Source of the DNA: Azolla caroliniana
Taxonomy: Eukaryota; Polypodiophyta
Direction of reading: 5' to 3'
Assembly (NCBI GenBank): GCA_043228905.1
Contig: JBHGNT010000013.1
Coordinates: 1,612,001-1,676,000 of the forward strand
DNA length: 64,000 nucleotides
Part shown: positions 53,760 through 63,085 of the stretch, piece by piece
Position numbering within the stretch: the first letter of the stretch is position 1
Layout: the number at the start of each line of letters is the position of its first letter
Notes under the pieces: model-generated
What the model saw: only the letters and a program-made list of their open reading frames with translations
Databases searched by the model: none
Told to the model about the DNA's origin: nothing
Position numbers and translations under genes: made by a program

Positions 53760-54099
53760 TTTTATAGTGTTACAGTATTTTACAAGTGGCCCCCAACTTA
53801 TTAATTAATGTATGGGTTCCTTTGCTGTGGCAGTCACGATGTGGAACGGGTTTGGAGGCGTAGGTCCCAGATAGGGTTTCAATCGGAACCCACTTACTTT
53901 TTGTCGAAGTACCTCTCCGGCCAAGGTGCCTAATTAAAAAGTGTCGTTTTCCGCTCTGACTATCCAGTACGGCCCCCTCTAGCGGAATTTTAATTTCCCA
54001 GGCATCTGACCCATGCGTGTTTGAAAGACCAATATGGCCTTTCCGACTGCGAAGTCCTTCCCCCATGTGACTCAATGTTGATTGATAAATGCTTTACGT
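53760..54099 (-). pseudogene. G3 integrase C-terminus
   Basis: Minus-strand frames give VGKAILVFQTRMGQMPGKL, RGPYWIVRAENDTF and LAGEVLRQKVSGFRLKPYLG, a GPY/F-type integrase tail of a typical plant gypsy. Stops interrupt it. It connects, after removal of N2 (duplication ACGT), to the integrase at 57605. This places the two extra ORFs downstream of pol. The stretch 53640-53760 holds an AT-rich run and no gene. Confidence 0.75.
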
Positions 54100-54744
54100 T
54101 GTCGTGACGATTTTCGGCTATGGTGTGAAACGGAGTGAGATGAATAAACCAAGGAAGTGCAACATTGCACATGCACTTAGCAAATAAACCTAAGGCCTAG
54201 TGGCACTTGAGTTCATATAGAGGGGCGCAAGTAAGGTTTGAACCTTGCACCTCTAAGATACAAGATAATTGCCTTACCACTAGGACAACTATCATATAGT
54301 GTGAATTTTATGTATTTACTTTTCATATATGAATTATAGATGAAACAACCATTAGAAAACCATGTGCACAAAACCATGGTTCTAAACCCATGGTTTGTGC
54401 ATGACATAAGCAAAACCGTGTGCACAAAACCATGGCTTTAGCCCATGGTTTTGTGCATGTCACAAGCATGGAAAGACCTATAAAAGCCTCTAGTTGGGCT
54501 TGTGTAAGGGGGGCTCAATATGTGATATCACCAACACCATTATCATCAATATAATTATATTTGTCTTTATCTTCTTCATATTTTTCTACTTCTCAAGTGT
54601 ACAATCTTTCTTCTTCTCAAGTAAACCAATTTCATCTAATCTTACATTGATCGTCATCTCTTCGATAATTCTGCAAACATCCTCCCCAGTCCAAGACCCT
54701 GGTGGTCGCTCGAGTAGCACACGCACGCGCGAATCTTCGCGACA
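54100..54744 (+). repeat. 5' LTR of N2
   Basis: 645 bp, TGTCGTGACG to CTTCGCGACA. TATA-type ctataaaagcc at 54478-54488. The tRNA-like module lies on the minus strand, antisense to the element (B-like 54234-54244, A-like 54271-54284). Confidence 0.93.
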
Positions 54745-54749
54745 TCATT

Positions 54750-54767
54750 TGGTGAACCCGGCGTGAA
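54750..54767 (+). other. Primer-binding site of N2
   Basis: TGGTGAACCCGGCGTGAA, one base from the tRNA-Trp-type site of R, N1 and H. Confidence 0.75.
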
Positions 54768-54788
54768 GAGCAGCAGGGGAGGACGAAG

Positions 54789-55583
54789 ATGGATGGCGAA
54801 TATCTCATGAAGGCAATGTCAAAAAGGATGATGGAGTTTCTGAGAGAAGGGAAAAGAAGAAATGAAGCCCAACAAGCCGTCGAGAGGGTAGTTGAGCGAG
54901 TGAGCTATTTTAACGGTGCCGAAGTCCAAAGTTTCCTAAAAGTCTACAATGCGGAGATGGATTCAAGAGGTGTGGACAAAGCTATGAGGCTAGAGTACTT
55001 TTGTCGGGTGGTGTCTCAACTGATCTTCAAAGATGTAAAAGAGCTTCTAGAAGCTCATGATTCATGGGAGACTTTTGAGAAGGCTCTATTGGAGGAATAT
55101 GGCTATGAGAGATTGAAGGGACGAGATCGACGCAACTTCGACCAATGGGTGACATCAGCGAAGACCCACCAAGGTGCGACACAAGCATTCGTAGACTTCG
55201 AGCATCGTTTTTCTCAACTCTCGGAGCGAGAACAAAGATTAGTGGGGGTCGATAAGGTCCTTATGCTCATGAAGTCAATCGATCGAATGGAAAGGATGTC
55301 CATTGGCCTCAAACTCGAAGAAGATGACGGTGCAAATGGCCTCATCGAGGATTGGAGCAAAGTGGAAAGTATATGCCGACTACACGATAAGGGGCAAGCG
55401 AGAATATCGACGAGAACAAGATGGCCCATGAGGGACGATCGAAGAGGGACGAGATGCAACAACGCGCCACCAACAAAAGAAATGAAGCTTAAAAGGGAGA
55501 CAAAACCGAGGCGAATGGTGATCGAAGAAGAAGAGACCTCCCAACAAATGCGGGTTAATGAAGTGGCCAATGCAATGGCTTAG
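54789..55583 (+). CDS. N2 gag (264 aa)
   Basis: The best-preserved gag of the gag-only group. N-terminal helices (EFLREGKRRNEAQQAVERVV, SYFNGAEVQSFLKVYNAEMD), a central WETFEKALLEEYGYERLKG segment, FEHRFSQLSEREQRLVGVDK, an LMLMKSIDRMERMSIGLKLE segment and DDGANGLIEDWSKVES match R and S gag. No zinc knuckle is present. The ATG follows the primer site by 22 bases. A single TAG at 55581-55583 ends the ORF where N1 has a glutamine-like position (KAQVRYDGT), and the same frame then continues to 56141, so the original protein was longer. Confidence 0.88.
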   Translation: MDGEYLMKAMSKRMMEFLREGKRRNEAQQAVERVVERVSYFNGAEVQSFLKVYNAEMDSRGVDKAMRLEYFCRVVSQLIFKDVKELLEAHDSWETFEKALLEEYGYERLKGRDRRNFDQWVTSAKTHQGATQAFVDFEHRFSQLSEREQRLVGVDKVLMLMKSIDRMERMSIGLKLEEDDGANGLIEDWSKVESICRLHDKGQARISTRTRWPMRDDRRGTRCNNAPPTKEMKLKRETKPRRMVIEEEETSQQMRVNEVANAMA

Positions 55584-56984
55584 GTTCGGTATGACGGTAC
55601 CGAGAGAGAAGGTGCGAAACAAGTCACCTTCTTGTCTTACGAAGAAACGACGGCCAAGGAGGAGGCCGATGACTCGAGGACGGCGAACGCCACTTCGAGG
55701 GAGGATAAATGTTTAGGAACACGCATTGTGTACGAAACATCGGGTGATGAAGGTGCAAGCATGAGAAGATCTTGCATGATCGAGGGAGATAAAGTGTTTG
55801 AGTTCGACATGATTGAGGAGGTAGCCATGACAAACGACATCGAGTCGGAGGTGGCTATGAACGAGTCGACGACGGATAGCCATGTCGACACTTTCTCCAC
55901 GGTTGTTCCAGAGACGTTGGCGGTTGCACCCGTGTGCCAACGTGAGACCGGAGAGACGGAAGGTGGTGACGGGAAGACAAAGGCCCAACACAAGGAGGAA
56001 GAAGATCGAGGAAGAAAGGATATCCCCACACCTGTTCTAGAGACTTCGACGGTTGTGCACGTGCGCCAATGTGAGACCGGAGAGACAGAATGTGTGGACG
56101 AAAAAGCGGACGACGGAAGGGCGATGAAGAAGACAAGGTAAATGTGCATGAGCGAAGGGATTCCTTCACACCGGTTTCGGAGACTTCAACAGTCGAGACC
56201 GTGTGTCGACATAAGACCGAAGATAAAGGAGGTGGCGAAGAGGAGACAATATGGCTCGAGGCGAGCATACACGGAGGGAAGGATATGGCTGACGAGTAGG
56301 CCAAGGATGAAGCCGCGGTTGAGTTCGATGGAGAGGCTGCATGCGGGAAGGAAGGAAGAGTCGAGAACCGGTCGAACCGGAAGACGATCCGGCCGGGATT
56401 CCGGCCCGAACGAAGGAAGATCCACATGGGAGCCAATCGACCGGGGCCGACCCGGCCGAAACCTGATTCGGCGAAAATCGATCGGACGATTCCGATCCAA
56501 AAGGGGGCCGACCTAGCCAGAATCAATTGGTCGAGCCCGACTCGGGGAAATGCGAATGCAGACGAAGGCCAATCGAGCCAAGAAGCGATCGGCGGAGACC
56601 GATCCGGACAAGGGCAAACCCAGCGTAATCGAAGATGGACACGAACGATCCACAACATCCAGTTGAAGACGGTGAGCATGAGGAGTGGCTAGGAATCCAA
56701 TCGAAGGACACGCGCGGTGGATGAAGGAAGAGCGGTTGGATCCAGGACATCGTTCAGTAGATCTACTACAACCGATCGGGGAAGAAGGTGTGAGCGCCAT
56801 ATATGGTGGATCGGGTGGCTACGGTGGTTCAGTTGGAAAGATTACGCATACTCGAAGTGGAAGACGAAGTCAGACGAGGTCGACGACTGTGCATAGGAAC
56901 TTCGTTGATCACCATTGCCAAAGATCTCACCTCTTCACCTTTCTCGGCACATACCGGAGGATGTGCGGGTTTGGTGGGGGTGGA
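55584..56984 (+). pseudogene. N2 acidic and repeat region downstream of gag
   Basis: The open stretch 55632-56141 continues the gag frame: TFLSYEETTAKEEADDSRTA, EVAMTNDIESEVAMNESTTD, then repeat units VPETLAVAPVCQRETGETEG, VLETSTVVHVRQCETGETEC and, after a frame change, a third VSETSTVETVCRHKTEDKGG near 56165-56240. The later part (56240-56900) is rich in charged residues and broken. No pol similarity. The repeated V-x-E-T-S/L...V...C...ET-GETE pattern is the only recognisable theme. Confidence 0.72.
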
Positions 56985-57604
56985 TGTCGTGACGATTTTC
57001 GGCTACGGTGTGAAACCGAGTGAGACGAATAAACCAAGGATGTGCAACATTGCACATGCACTTAGCAAATAAACCTAAGGCCTAGTGGCACTTGAGTTCA
57101 TATAGAGGGGCGCAAGTAAGGTTTGAACCTTGCACCTCTAAGATACAAGATAATTGCCTTACCACTAGGACAACTATCATATAGTGTGGATTTTATGTAT
57201 TTACTTTTCATATATGAATTATAGATGAAACAACCATTAGAAAACCATGGTTCTAAACCCATGGTTTGTGCATGACATAAGCAAAACCGTGTGCACAAAA
57301 CCATGGCTTTAGCCCATGGTTTTGTGCATGTCACAAGCCTGGAAAGACCTATAAAAGCCTCTAGTTGGGCTTGTGTAAGGGGGGCTCAATATGTGATATC
57401 ACCAACACCATTATCATCAATATAACTATATTTGTTTTTATCTTCTTCATATTTTTCTACTTCTTCTTTCTTCTTCTCAAATAAACCAATTTCATCTAAT
57501 CTTACATTGATCGTCATCTCTTCGATAATTCTGCAAACATCCTCCCCAGTCCAAGACCCCGATGGTCGCTCGAGTAGCACACGCACACGCGAATCTTCAC
57601 GACA
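56985..57604 (+). repeat. 3' LTR of N2
   Basis: 620 bp, partner of 54100-54744, shortened by small deletions in the CCATGG region (near 57243) and in U5 (near 57462). tRNA-like module on the minus strand at 57119-57129 and 57156-57169. Confidence 0.92.
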
Positions 57605-58882
57605 ACGTCGTCTCTGTTCCTGCTCCAGTATGGCCATACTACGTACCTGAGCCTCTCCTAATTCGAGGAGTTGTTGTAACCGTAGCTGCTTGGACTGGCC
57701 TTCCGCTAGGTGGTCTTGTACTTGAATTCACAGACTTGGCACCTGGAATTCAACAGGCATTACGGATTCTAACCCAAATGCAAGTCGGAATGGCACAGAC
57801 TATATGATAGTCTTATAACTGGTCTGATATGCGCACAAACCGTTGTGCAATTTAGTGTCCCAGTCCGTTCTATTTTCATTCACGATCTTCTTCAATATTT
57901 TCTACAAGATTTTGTTTGTGGACTTTGCTAGTCCATTCGCTTGTGGATAGTATGACGTGCTTTTCTTATAGACGATGGCGTAATGGTGCGTGAGCTCGTG
58001 GATGACTGAATTCAGAAAGTGAATCCCTTGATCACTAATGAGCTCGATGGGGCAACCAAAACAGCACCAGATGTAATCGTACAAAAACTTTGCCGTAGAT
58101 GCCGCTGTGTTGTCCTGTAGTACCTTTGCTTCCACCCACTTAGTGCAATAGTCCGTGGCTACCAAAATATACCGATTACTTGTTCGCGCTGCTGCCGGTG
58201 TAAAGAGTCCCACAAAATCAAGACCCCACTTCTGGAATGGATCTAGTGGAAGAATGGGTTGATGTGGCATTCTCGCGCTCTCCGTGGGCTGACCCAATCG
58301 TTGACATAAATCACATTTCTTGCAATAGAGGTGCGTTGTCCTTTTGCGTGGTCGGCCACCATAGACCTGCTTGCCATATTTTTCTGGCCGTAACATCTCC
58401 CGCATAGTACCCCCCTGTCATACCGTAGTGAGCTTCGCGCAAAACAACTTCCTTCTCATCCTGACATACCCCGCGTCGCCAGAGTCCATCGTTGCCCTTG
58501 TGATACAGTATTCCTTCGACTAGGCAAAAGTTACGGCTACGGACAACCAATCGCTTCTTTTTGTCCGTCCTTAATTGTGTCGGTGGCATTCCTGTAGTGA
58601 AAAATTATGTCATTTCCATTAGCCATCGATCCGGAAAATTTTTCTCTTCCCGTGACGCTACCATCGCGACCCCCAAAACATCCGCATTGAGAAAGTCATT
58701 GTCATCTGTCCTTGCAGTTTCCCCGTTATCCACCCTGCTCAAGAAATCTGTCACGACGTGTTGCGTACCTGGGCGATGCTGAATTATGAAGTCGAATTCT
58801 TGGAGCAATAACATCCATCTAGCTAGTTTTCCTGTCAGTGCTTGTTTCTCCACAAGGTAGAGCAACGCCGCATGATCTACGT
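57605..58882 (-). pseudogene. G3 pol: RNase H and integrase
   Basis: From right to left: RNase H end (DHAALLYLVEKQALTGKLAR, FIIQHRPGTQHVVTDFLSRV), linker and integrase zinc region (H...H near 58420-58440, then CKKCDLCQRLG near 58310), integrase core PLDPFQKWGLDFVGLFTPAA with first Asp, LISDQGIHFLNSVI with second Asp and STSYYPQANGLAKSTNKI, where the expected catalytic Glu is missing (usual form N-G-x-x-E). A tail near 57605-57800 resembles a GLEAVMPVEF-type segment. These motifs match ordinary plant gypsy elements and differ strongly from the R/G4 lineage. The start is cut by G4. Confidence 0.85.
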
Positions 58883-59585
58883 TGTCGTGCCCTTCGGCTC
58901 CGGATCGTTGCGTGAGTCGGGTGGGAACCGCCGAGGTTTTGGACTAGGAGGAAAAGGAATAAAACTTAAGGCTAGTTATGAATAGTAGAAAGAGAAGTAA
59001 GATAGCAATCTCGTGAATCCCACGAGATTAGTGTATTTAAAACAATATTTAGATTACAAGAGTAATTTAGATGGCAAAATTCGTGAATCCCATGAATATA
59101 TTAGATTGATCAATCCTTATATTTTAATCAGCAACCTTATACATATTTCTCTCCTCCTTATATAAAGATGGAAGAGGCTAAGCATGGCTTCATGCTTTTC
59201 CACCAAATGTGTCCATGCACACTAAATGTGCATGTGATGCTTTGTCATTTCCTAATTATAGGGCTCATGCACGCTAGATGTGCACGAGTCACTTTTAATG
59301 TCACGTGTAAATAAAATATTCACACCCTAAAGAATACATGATTTTTACCTTTTAATAAAGGTATGTGTAAATAAAGGTCTTATACGTATTAAATTTATTG
59401 TATAACACTAAAGATAAGTTATTACAATGGTAAAGTTGAGGTTTATCTACGTGAAGGTGCAGGGTTCGAATCTTGCCCTATACATGTAATAAATATTTTG
59501 AGATATTATTTATTTATTTATATGTATCTAAAATCGGATATATTATTTTATGGTTTTCACGTAGTGTGTGGAATACACTACGACA
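58883..59585 (-). mobile_element. 3' LTR of gypsy G4
   Basis: 703 bp, TGTCGTGCCC to CACTACGACA, a close relative of the G0 LTR. tRNA-like module with AATGGTAAAGT at 59426-59436 and GGTTCGAATCT at 59463-59473. Conserved U5-side block at 58917-58947. The left flank 58879-58882 is ACGT. Confidence 0.92.
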
Positions 59586-62356
59586 CTCGCCCCTTCCGAA
59601 CCCGCACATCCTCCGGTATGTGCCGAAGTTCTCGATTCCTCATATCCGTCTTCACCCAAAGATTCCTCCGATTCTCCTCTTATGTCGACTATGAGTTGTA
59701 ATTCACTTTCTTCGCTTCCCGAATCACCGTGGTCTTCGTCCGATTGCTCCTCGTTGTCGGCCTTGGCTTGGATCACATAGGGTTTGTCGTCGGTCCGCTT
59801 CTTGAAAATCTTCACCCGCTTCCCGGCTATAGGCACTCGTAGTATTGTTCCATCCAACTCGGACAGTCGGTACGTTCCGTTGTCGAAGACTTTACGAACC
59901 TCGTATGGCCCGAACCACCTTTTTGCGAATTTCCGCATCGTTGTATGTTGATGGTCCAAACTACTGTCATAGACGATCACCCAATCTCCTCCTTCAATCC
60001 TCCTCGGTCGTAGTTGGTGCTTTGCGTCGAACCGGCTTTTGTTCCGGAATCGTGCTTCTTGTTGTCGGCGTATTGCTTCCGCTATGTCTGCCGGTCTTCC
60101 CTCTAGTTGTCGTATCCGGACCGCTAGTAGTTCTTCTCGGCTCATCTCTTCCTTCCACGGTAGCACTGTCCATGTTGCGATCACGGTTTCCGTCGGCATT
60201 ACTGGTGCTTGTCTGGTCATGAGTTCTGCCGGCATGTAACCGGTTACGGAGCTATGCGTCGTCCAATCCGCCCATAGTGCATACGGAAGCATCTGCGGCC
60301 AGTCCTTCACCTTTCCATCGCATGCCTTCGCAAGTGCTTTCACGATCGGACTATGTCCTCGTTCGATTTTCCCGTTGGCCTCCGGATTGTATGTTGTTGT
60401 CAGCGTTAACCGAACTCCGTGTTTGGCGAAGAATCCCCTAGCTTTATCCGAGTCGAGTTCTCCCTGGTCCGCAATCACTTGTCCTACGCACCCGTACCTG
60501 CAAAATACTTCCTCCAAAAGAAATTGGCATACCGCGGAACACGTTTTCCTCTGAAGCGCTCGACCTTCTACTTGATTCGTGAGATCTTCCCGAGCTAATA
60601 CCAAGTATTTCTTTTGTCCGATCCCGGTCGGCATGGCCACTATGTCGACCATCCACTTGAAGTTGATTGTCGGTGAGAATGTCGGATGTAACTTATCTCG
60701 ATGTCGAACCCCGGAGTAGACTTGACATTTCTCGCAGCTTTCCGTGAACTCCGCGACATCTTTGTACATTTTCTTCCACCAATATTTTTGCGTGATCTTC
60801 ACAAATGTTGCCCATGTTCCTCGGTGTCCAGCCCAATCGGATTCGTGAAACTCTGACATTATCCGGTTTCGTTGCTCTTTTGTCCCGACTACTCGAAGTG
60901 GTATACCATCCGGTCTTTTCGGCGCCCTCCATATTAATCCGTTTTCCAAGAAGAACTTTTGGACTTGCCTCTTCTTCCTTCGCATCTCGGCTCTTCTTTC
61001 TTTATCGTTTGTTGAATCCTCGGCCTCTTGTAACATCTTTCCGATCATCAAGCTTTCTCCCTCGTATTCTTCTTCCTGGAATTCTCGGATTACTTTTACT
61101 CGGCATATGTGCTCCGACGCGAAGTAGTCTTCGGAAACTTCTTCATTATCCGATTCGGTTATGTTGTCTCCGAACCGAGCCCTTGATAACATATCCGCTA
61201 CCGCGTTGTCCTTCCCCGAGATTTGTCGAACCTCCGGATTAAGCGACTTGACATATGCAACCCACCTTAGCATAGCTACATCCGGTATCGTACAACACCG
61301 TATCATCCCGAGTATCGGAAGACAATCCGTCTCGATCACTACTTCGGCTCCGATCAAATAATCCCGATCCGATTTTATCGCCGACACGACTCCCCACAGT
61401 TCTCTTTTGACTTGTGCATATCCACGTTGCCTTTCGTTGAGAACCTTTGCTCCGAATCGGATCGGATACCGCGAACCATCCGAGTCGGCTTGATTGATGA
61501 CCCACCCGATACCGGTTGGACTTGTATCAACCGTTACTATGATCGGTCGGTCATAGCTCGGCTTCTTAAGTGCTTCCGCCCTCCGAAGTGTCTTCTTCAA
61601 TTTCTTCATGGCTTTGGTGTGTTCCGGTTTCCATTCAAATTTCTTACCTTTCCGCAACAAGTGGTAGAGCGGGTCCGCTATATGTGCATAGTGCGGAATC
61701 CATATGTGATTGAATGCACATGCACCGAGAAACCTTCGGACTTCGGATGTTGACTCACATACTTCCTCCATAGCTTGAATCGCATCGATCTTTGTTGGTG
61801 ACGGTCTTCGGCCGTAGGGCCGACATAGATGTCCGACCACCAATATTTCTTCTTGCCCGAATGCCGATTTCTCCCCGGAAAGTGTTAGGTGCACATCTTC
61901 TAGCTTTCGCAACACTTTCTCGCAATCATGAATATGGTTGACCACGAACTTTCCGCATCCCCGATCATCCATAGTCTCATCTTTTTCTTCTACCGCGCAT
62001 CCTTTCATTGGAATGTCATCGAGGAACGGCATCGTTATCTCCGGAATGCAATCTCGAAGCACCTTGTTCATCGCGTTCATCATATGAGCAACCGAGTTTG
62101 TCGCTCCTTGTGGTAGTGTGCACATTCGGACTAATCCTATCGGTGTTCGCATTGTTGTGATGTCTCGGCTCTCCACGGCTAGTTGGAATTGGTCATATCC
62201 GGAGTATAGGTCTCCGATGGAGTATATCGCACGACCGGCAAAAGCTTCCGCAAATTCGTCCACTGTCGGACCGACTCCCGAGTTTCGGATCGTGACCTTA
62301 TTCACCGGTTGCAAGTCTTGGATAAATCGGAGTGACCCATTCTTCTTCGGAACCGT
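59543..62356 (-). CDS. G4 pol: RT, RNase H, integrase (923-aa open part)
   Basis: The longest intact gypsy frame here. From residue 1 it has the RT segments QPVNKVTIRN, SIGDLYSGYDQFQLAVESRD and TLPQGATNSVAHMMNAMNKV with active site MPFLDDIPMKG near 97. RNase H has TVDTSPTGIGWVINQ near 265 and EVVIETDCLPILGMI. Integrase has HESDWAGHRGTWATF near 488 with CEKCQ after it, MVDIVAMPTG near 555, VIADQGELD near 615 and YNPEANGKIERGHSP near 650, giving a complete DDE triad. A GPY/F module (RWFGPYEVRKVFDNGTYRL) lies near 803. The C-terminus is acidic and reads into the LTR. The frame continues upstream to 62356, where a solo LTR separates it from the RT start. Confidence 0.92.
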   Translation of the reverse strand, partial: TVPKKNGSLRFIQDLQPVNKVTIRNSGVGPTVDEFAEAFAGRAIYSIGDLYSGYDQFQLAVESRDITTMRTPIGLVRMCTLPQGATNSVAHMMNAMNKVLRDCIPEITMPFLDDIPMKGCAVEEKDETMDDRGCGKFVVNHIHDCEKVLRKLEDVHLTLSGEKSAFGQEEILVVGHLCRPYGRRPSPTKIDAIQAMEEVCESTSEVRRFLGACAFNHIWIPHYAHIADPLYHLLRKGKKFEWKPEHTKAMKKLKKTLRRAEALKKPSYDRPIIVTVDTSPTGIGWVINQADSDGSRYPIRFGAKVLNERQRGYAQVKRELWGVVSAIKSDRDYLIGAEVVIETDCLPILGMIRCCTIPDVAMLRWVAYVKSLNPEVRQISGKDNAVADMLSRARFGDNITESDNEEVSEDYFASEHICRVKVIREFQEEEYEGESLMIGKMLQEAEDSTNDKERRAEMRRKKRQVQKFFLENGLIWRAPKRPDGIPLRVVGTKEQRNRIMSEFHESDWAGHRGTWATFVKITQKYWWKKMYKDVAEFTESCEKCQVYSGVRHRDKLHPTFSPTINFKWMVDIVAMPTGIGQKKYLVLAREDLTNQVEGRALQRKTCSAVCQFLLEEVFCRYGCVGQVIADQGELDSDKARGFFAKHGVRLTLTTTYNPEANGKIERGHSPIVKALAKACDGKVKDWPQMLPYALWADWTTHSSVTGYMPAELMTRQAPVMPTETVIATWTVLPWKEEMSREELLAVRIRQLEGRPADIAEAIRRQQEARFRNKSRFDAKHQLRPRRIEGGDWVIVYDSSLDHQHTTMRKFAKRWFGPYEVRKVFDNGTYRLSELDGTILRVPIAGKRVKIFKKRTDDKPYVIQAKADNEEQSDEDHGDSGSEESELQLIVDIRGESEESLGEDGYEESRTSAHTGGCAGSEGASVVVYSTHYVKTIK

Positions 62357-63085
62357 TGTCGTGCCTTTCGGCTCCGGATCGTTTGCGTGAGTCGGGTGGG
62401 AACCACTGGGGTTTTGGACTAGGAAGAGGAGAGTTTTAAGGCTAATAAGAATATAAATATGTTGTAAGAAAGAGTTATAGTAAACTCGTGAATCCCACGA
62501 GTGTATTGTATTAGATTAATCAATATGAATATAAGAATATAAACTTCGGTTGAAAGAGAATGATATAGAATTCTCGTGAATCCCACGAGTATAGTTTATT
62601 AATTGGTGTATTTTAGAAACATATCCAGTTTCCAAATATTTTTCACACACAATTACATTGTGCTCCCCATCCTTATGTAGTGATGAGGAAGTCTTAGTAA
62701 TCTATGCTTTTTCTCTAACTATAGACCCCATGCTTTTCCTATAGATAGACTATATGCTTTATCTAAAGTGATCATGCTTTTTTCTAACTTGTGCGTTTTT
62801 TATCATGCACGCTAGATGTGTATGTGTAGCTTTTTCTTTTGTTATGCGTTTTTCTAATGTTTATCCTAGCGTGAATTTACCTTTCTATGTGGGACATCTA
62901 TGCTTTAACACTAATGAAATGCTAGTGTAATGGTAAGACATTACATTATTAACATGGAGGTGCAAGGTTCAAATCTTGCCCTATGCATGTTCCATTTATT
63001 TTGCTATTTTCTTCTATTTCTTCATTTTTTATTGAATCTAATACTATATACGTTTTTCACGTAGTGTACAAAATACACTACGACA
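62357..63085 (-). mobile_element. Solo LTR inside G4 pol
   Basis: 729 bp from TGTCGTGCC to CACTACGACA with flanks CCGT (62353-62356 and 63086-63089). G4 coding sequence reads FTV on one side and PKKNG on the other. It belongs to the G0/G4 LTR group but is well diverged. tRNA-like module at 62929-62939 and 62966-62976. No primer site, polypurine tract or coding part is left, so LTR-LTR recombination removed them. Confidence 0.93.

Larger units (their letters stand above)
54100..57604 (+). mobile_element. N2, non-autonomous gag-only LTR element
   Basis: A plus-strand relative of N1. It has a 5' LTR (54100-54744), primer site (54750-54767, one mismatch), gag, repeat-bearing acidic region, polypurine tract GGTGGGGGTGGA (56973-56984) and 3' LTR (56985-57604). 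The exact 4-bp duplication is ACGT (54096-54099 and 57605-57608). No pol domain is present. It interrupts the integrase of G3. Confidence 0.93.
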
